Assembly: GCA_910579155.1 (NCBI GenBank) | Contig: CAJTTS010000131.1 | Span: forward strand, 1-8,293 | Length of the DNA: 8,293 nucleotides | Reading direction: 5' to 3' | Source: an uncultured Oscillospiraceae bacterium | Lineage (GTDB): Bacteria; Bacillota_A; Clostridia; Oscillospirales; Oscillospiraceae | Shown here: piece by piece, positions 5,455 to 8,293 of the stretch | Layout: the number at the start of each line of letters is the position of its first letter | Position numbering within the stretch: the first letter of the stretch is position 1 | Program-made: the position numbers and the translations under genes | The notes under the pieces: generated by a model | Seen by the model: the letters and a program-made list of their open reading frames with translations, nothing else | The model's database searches: none | What the model was told of the DNA's origin: nothing

Positions 5455-5475
5455 ATAGGTTTTGGCGTTTATGAT
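5447..5475 (+). promoter_or_regulatory. Promoter of the tyrosine recombinase gene
   Basis: TCGACA (5447-5452, 5 of 6 to TTGACA) and TATGAT (5470-5475, 5 of 6 to TATAAT) are separated by 17 bp. The -10 ends 30 nt before the chosen start codon, leaving room for the AAGGAGG site. Confidence 0.6.
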
Positions 5476-5505
5476 GTCTCTATCATGAGCAAGGAGGCAT
5501 CCAAT

Positions 5506-6426
5506 ATGACCAATCTACAAAAGTGGGCCGAGCAATACCTGACTGCCTGCAAGTACCAAAAGGGACTGGACGCAAAAACAATCAAGGCATATCGCATCGA
5601 CTTATCTCAATTCGTTTTATTTACAGTACAGGAGGAAGCTGCCCTGACCCGCAGCGGTATGATAGAATATATTTCTGATCTGCACCAGAAATATAAGCCA
5701 AGGACGATTCGGCGCAAAATCGCCAGCGTGAAAGCATTCTGCAGTTACCTGGAGTATGAAGAACTGATAACTGAAAGCCCGTTTGCAAAGCTGCAGTTGA
5801 AACTGAACGCTCCGTTGATCCTGCCGAGAACCATCCCCTTTTCGGTGATTGAAGCAATCCTCTCTACAGCATATCAGCAGGGACAGCGGGAGAAGCTGTC
5901 AGAAAAGCAGCAGAAGGCAGTACTACGAGACATCGCGGTTCTGGAGCTGCTATTTGCCACCGGGATTCGGGTTTCGGAACTCTGCTCATTGAAGTGCAGT
6001 GATGTCAATTTGATTGAGGGTGAGGTGAAAATCTACGGCAAGGGCGCCAAAGAGCGTCTGGTGCAGATTGGGAATCCCGGGGTATTGTCGGCACTTCAAG
6101 CATACCAGACTCTGAATTGTCGGGCCATAGAACACACAGGCATGTTCTTTGTGAACAGGTTAGATAAGCCCCTATCAGATCAGTCGGTACGAAACATTGT
6201 GGCCAAATACACTCGACTGGCCGGAGAGAACCTGCACATTACCCCGCATATGTTTCGCCACTCGTTTGCAACCCTGCTGTTGGAAGAAGATGTGGACATT
6301 CGGTATATCCAACGCCTGCTTGGCCATAGTTCCATTGTCACTACCCAAATTTATACCTATGTCTCTGGACGGAAGCAGCGGGATATTCTGTCAATCAAGC
6401 ATCCCAGGAACAAGATTCGAGTATAG
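5506..6426 (+). CDS. XerC/XerD-like tyrosine recombinase
   Basis: 306 residues from ATG 5506, chosen because AAGGAGG (5491-5497) lies 8 nt before it. The in-frame ATG at 5485 would put that site inside the gene. Counting from 5506, residues 1-95 are the SAM-like core-binding domain (LTACKYQKGLDAKTIKAYRIDL) and about 105-300 the catalytic domain. All catalytic residues are present: Arg155 (TGIRVSEL), Lys179 (YGKGAKER), His248 and Arg251 (PHMFRHS), His274 (LLGHSS) and nucleophile Tyr283 (TQIYTYV). The size fits XerC/D rather than larger conjugative-element integrases with an arm-binding domain. It probably excises, integrates or resolves multimers of the element here. It is divergent from the sigma-like gene, and its stop codon abuts a palindrome and a long hairpin. 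Confidence 0.95.
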   Translation: MTNLQKWAEQYLTACKYQKGLDAKTIKAYRIDLSQFVLFTVQEEAALTRSGMIEYISDLHQKYKPRTIRRKIASVKAFCSYLEYEELITESPFAKLQLKLNAPLILPRTIPFSVIEAILSTAYQQGQREKLSEKQQKAVLRDIAVLELLFATGIRVSELCSLKCSDVNLIEGEVKIYGKGAKERLVQIGNPGVLSALQAYQTLNCRAIEHTGMFFVNRLDKPLSDQSVRNIVAKYTRLAGENLHITPHMFRHSFATLLLEEDVDIRYIQRLLGHSSIVTTQIYTYVSGRKQRDILSIKHPRNKIRV

Positions 6427-6442
6427 CGGCAAACGTTTGCCG
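6427..6442. repeat. Perfect 16-bp palindrome directly after the recombinase stop codon
   Basis: CGGCAAAC followed by GTTTGCCG, perfectly self-complementary with no spacer, starts on the base after the TAG stop. With no loop it fits a dimeric protein binding site better than an RNA hairpin. Confidence 0.6.
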
Positions 6443-6451
6443 TGTTGATAC

Positions 6452-6492
6452 TCAGAAACGGGCGGTGCCATGCAGACACTGCCCGTTTCTGA
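6452..6492. repeat. Long 16-bp hairpin downstream of the recombinase gene
   Basis: Arms 6452-6467 and 6477-6492 pair over 16 bp with a single G-U and a 9-nt loop. No T-tract follows on either strand. It may act as a weak bidirectional terminator between the convergent recombinase and membrane-protein genes, or be a recombination-related structure. Confidence 0.6.
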
Positions 6493-6571
6493 AGACCTAC
6501 CAATTTAAATGTGATGTGTTTTGCGGCATAATAAGAAGCTCATTCAGCAGACAGAATTTTGTACTGCTGTG

Positions 6572-7024
6572 TTATGGAGCAATGCCAATTGGAGCACAAA
6601 ATATAACATCAACATAAAACGAGAATGCAACAACCGCTACTGATATTGCCAAGATAAGTCGCATCATTGCTCTCTTATCTTTTGAAGCTACATTGTCCCT
6701 TTTCTGCTGTATATCTACAAAAGAAATATCCCAGTATAGTAATATGAGGGTAATGGCAATAGCTAACAAACAGATGAAGATAAGGATGCCCTGGGACCTC
6801 ATATTCGGATTTATCCCTTGCCACTTCTTAAAAAAGTTTATCATAACATCAATATTTAGGCAAAAGGGGATGCAGCAAAACTGACCGTCTACGACAACAT
6901 CAATCATGGCCTTCTTAGGTCCGAAAAAGAACGAATTATATCTCGCCAGAGTAAGAAAGATAGGTATCGCATATAATAAGCACTTTAATAGCCAATCGAA
7001 AGCTAAGTTTTCCCAATTTTGCAT
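6572..7024 (-). CDS. Small multi-pass membrane protein, unknown
   Basis: 150 residues. The ATG at 7024 follows AGGAG (7033-7037) at 8 nt. Hydrophobic helices are at about 11-29 (LLKCLLYAIPIFLTL), 79-98 (GILIFICLLAIAITLILLYW) and 119-143 (AMMRLILAISVAVVAFSFYVDVIFC). A possible fourth, less hydrophobic stretch with three Cys (FCCIPFC, 49-55) lies between the first two. A basic loop DIQQKRDNVASKDKR (104-118) separates the last two helices. I do not recognise the family. It follows the DUF697-like gene by 33 nt on the same strand, so the two are probably co-transcribed. Confidence 0.7.
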   Translation of the reverse strand: MQNWENLAFDWLLKCLLYAIPIFLTLARYNSFFFGPKKAMIDVVVDGQFCCIPFCLNIDVMINFFKKWQGINPNMRSQGILIFICLLAIAITLILLYWDISFVDIQQKRDNVASKDKRAMMRLILAISVAVVAFSFYVDVIFCAPIGIAP

Positions 7025-7057
7025 CGCTGCTACTCCTCATTTCTCAACTTGGATATA

Positions 7058-7642
7058 TCAAGCGTCAATATACTTTCCCGTGATAGTTTCTAATCTTTTC
7101 AGAAGGTAGCTTCGCGTTTCTTCTGGGAGGTTTTTGGCTTTTAGCTGACTCATAATGGATTTGTACTCGCCTTTGTCGGCCTCAGACATAGAGTCATAAA
7201 GACGCTTGCTCTCTTTCTCCTCTTCCCGCTGGACATCTCTGGCCTCTTTCCATAACTTCTTCTTTTCCGCTTCTGTCAAATCCTGCGGATTTGACTTTCC
7301 TTTCTTTATGAACAGATATGTTGCCCAACCAAGCACTTCTGTCGTGGTGAGGGTAACAGCAGCGTTCGCCGCGTTCCCAATACCTGGTACCCATTTAATA
7401 AGGAATGTCGCTCCTCGCACCCCAACATATCCACCCAAAAATATCCCCAAGAACGCAAGCGCCATGCCTGTATCCCAATCTGCGCCGTTCAGTTTTGCTA
7501 CTGCCACGATCATAGCTATGGTCAGCGTAGTAAGTACCGCTTCGTCTCCGACTAATGTTTGGGCTAACAAGGCGGCAGTAACGGCATGGGCTACGGCAAA
7601 TCCATGTATCATCATACCAGTCATTTTCTTTTTACTGTCCAT
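7058..7642 (-). CDS. DUF697-like membrane protein with charged C-terminal tail
   Basis: 194 residues. ATG 7642 is chosen because GGGAG (7649-7653) lies 6 nt before it; an earlier in-frame ATG at 7681 lacks a good site. Residues about 12-112 form an Ala/Gly-rich set of membrane helices including HGFAVAHAVTAALLAQTLVGDE (13-34), TTLTIAMIVAVAKLNG (38-53), LAFLGIFLGGYVGVRG (62-77), then WVPGIGNAANAAVTLTTTEVLGWATYLF (84-111, key PGIGN at 86-90). The PGIGN-alanine-rich-T-x-x-x-G pattern recalls DUF697, often linked to GTPases and found in bacteria as small membrane proteins. Residues 113-175 are a Lys/Glu-rich helical, probably coiled-coil, cytoplasmic tail. It is co-oriented with the small membrane protein downstream. 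The family call is from motif resemblance. Confidence 0.7.
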   Translation of the reverse strand: MDSKKKMTGMMIHGFAVAHAVTAALLAQTLVGDEAVLTTLTIAMIVAVAKLNGADWDTGMALAFLGIFLGGYVGVRGATFLIKWVPGIGNAANAAVTLTTTEVLGWATYLFIKKGKSNPQDLTEAEKKKLWKEARDVQREEEKESKRLYDSMSEADKGEYKSIMSQLKAKNLPEETRSYLLKRLETITGKYIDA

Positions 7643-7817
7643 AATAGTCTCCCTATTCATTTGCATCATAGTTTTTCCCAAAAATATGATGCTCTTGATA
7701 CATTACAATACGCATCGTAATTTCAAAATACGGACGGCACTTTGCTATTCCTTGAATAACAAGTCATCCAAACAACAGTTTTATTTACAATAATAGCTGA
7801 AGCCCCAATTTTACGAC

Positions 7818-8069
7818 CTAATTATCTACCACACTGGAATCCCACTTCCCCATTAACATTGAGTAGTTCGTTTTGACCCATAGTAACGCCTCCTCTTGTT
7901 TTGACGTATTCTTTAAGCCACCAGCCAGAACGTAAGCTCCTTCGATAGCAACAGACATGGACGAGCCATCGCTGCAATCGATATGGACGTGGGGTTCACT
8001 CTCTTTGCCGTTTCCTCCTGGAGCATGTCCATGAATACTCCAACTTAATGCATCGTTAATTTTAGGCAT
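7818..8069 (-). CDS. DUF4160-like small protein
   Basis: 83 residues from ATG 8069. GAGG (8078-8081) is 8 nt from this ATG but only 2 nt from the earlier in-frame ATG at 8075, so the later start is preferred. MPKI, then EPHVHI (25-30), VAIEGAYVLAGGL (40-52) and WVKTNYSMLMGKWDS (64-78) match the DUF4160 layout: a PHxHV motif, a short beta strand pair with G.L, and a helix ending in W. DUF4160 genes are often found next to small partner genes in toxin-antitoxin-like pairs. No partner is obvious here: 175 nt separate it from the DUF697-like gene and nothing else lies upstream in the window. Cytoplasmic, function unknown. Confidence 0.75.
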   Translation of the reverse strand: MPKINDALSWSIHGHAPGGNGKESEPHVHIDCSDGSSMSVAIEGAYVLAGGLKNTSKQEEALLWVKTNYSMLMGKWDSSVVDN

Positions 8070-8124
8070 AATCATTTCCTCACTTTCTCAATTTGGTTTA
8101 TGAGCCTTCATGCTGCAGGTAGAA

Positions 8125-8172
8125 ATAGAGGTATACATTACCCCTATATTTGTATATGTCGAAACTTGTCGA
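8125..8172 (-). promoter_or_regulatory. Candidate regulatory region of the DUF4160-like gene
   Basis: An imperfect inverted repeat ATAGAGGT/ACCCCTAT (8125-8132 and 8140-8147, one mismatch) lies next to two direct copies of TGTCGA (8157-8162 and 8167-8172) exactly 10 bp apart, one helical turn. On the minus strand TCGACA is a 5 of 6 match to a -35 element, followed 18 bp on by TATAGG. Suggestive only. Confidence 0.3.
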
Positions 8173-8214
8173 TTTAGGGACAATTTATTTGATAAAATTT
8201 TTAAGCCATCGGCA

Positions 8215-8250
8215 AAAAGAGCCAGACCCACATGCGGGTTTGGCTCTTTT
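8215..8250. terminator. Bidirectional Rho-independent terminator
   Basis: Arms 8215-8229 and 8236-8250 pair over 15 bp with one G-U and a 6-nt loop. TTTT follows on the plus strand and TTTTT on the minus strand. As the nearest gene starts to the left and runs left, this most likely ends a minus-strand gene lying beyond the right edge. The last 43 bases hold nothing I can identify. Confidence 0.8.
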
Positions 8251-8293
8251 GCGCTAAGGAATACAGGATAATACGAAATTATCCAAAGTTAAA

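Noticed and set aside
5485..5505. Upstream ATG of the recombinase
   Set aside because: The AAGGAGG site lies between this ATG and the one at 5506 with ideal spacing to the latter.
7206..7793. Rightward open frame opposite the DUF697-like gene
   Set aside because: No ribosome binding site or domain, and the minus-strand frame has membrane helices, a PGIGN motif and a good binding site.
1..8293. CRISPR array or insertion sequence
   Set aside because: No regularly spaced repeats and no transposase or paired terminal repeats were seen.

Overview
The window looks like part of a mobile element or genomic island from a gut-type Firmicute (Clostridia, possibly Oscillospiraceae or a relative). The reasons are strong AGGAGG ribosome binding sites throughout, a ParB/Spo0J-family protein of the kind carried by clostridial conjugative elements and plasmids, a small sigma-region-4 protein, and a XerC/D-like recombinase. 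Base composition is mosaic. The ParB gene (1-1273) is very GC-rich, the HEPN-like gene (1418-1978) is AT-rich, the centre (2500-6426) is intermediate, and the right part (6572-8069) is again more AT-rich. No host can be named from sequence alone.

Layout. Minus strand 1-1273: a ParB-family protein with a GTG start and a long Pro/Ala/Lys linker carrying AT-hook-like motifs; it runs off the left edge. Plus strand 1418-1978: an AT-rich HEPN-like protein, divergent from parB. Plus strand 2058-2305: three tRNA genes (Cys-GCA, Glu-CTC, Tyr-GTA), all with encoded CCA, with a promoter in front and a strong terminator behind. Minus strand 4788 to 2500: a two-gene operon. Its first gene encodes one polypeptide joining a WHH-type HNH/Endonuclease VII-superfamily nuclease domain to a SUKH (SMI1/KNR4) domain. 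Its second gene encodes a complete cholesterol-dependent cytolysin (CDC) with the canonical undecapeptide and Thr-Leu cholesterol-recognition pair, pneumolysin-like in length and in lacking a signal peptide. Minus strand 5309-4914: a sigma-70 region 4 protein, separated from the toxin operon by its own terminator. Plus strand 5506-6426: a XerC/D-like tyrosine recombinase with all catalytic residues. Minus strand 8069 to 6572: a DUF4160-like small protein, a DUF697-like membrane protein with a charged tail, and a small multi-pass membrane protein.

The most interesting part is the operon nuclease/SUKH - cytolysin. Its order (enzyme toxin, immunity-type domain, pore-forming cytolysin) parallels the streptococcal nga-ifs-slo operon, in which the CDC streptolysin O helps an NADase enter host cells and a dedicated protein protects the producer. 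Here the putative cargo would be a DNase or RNase and its immunity-type domain is fused to it. That functional reading is inference; the domain calls rest on motifs visible in the sequence.
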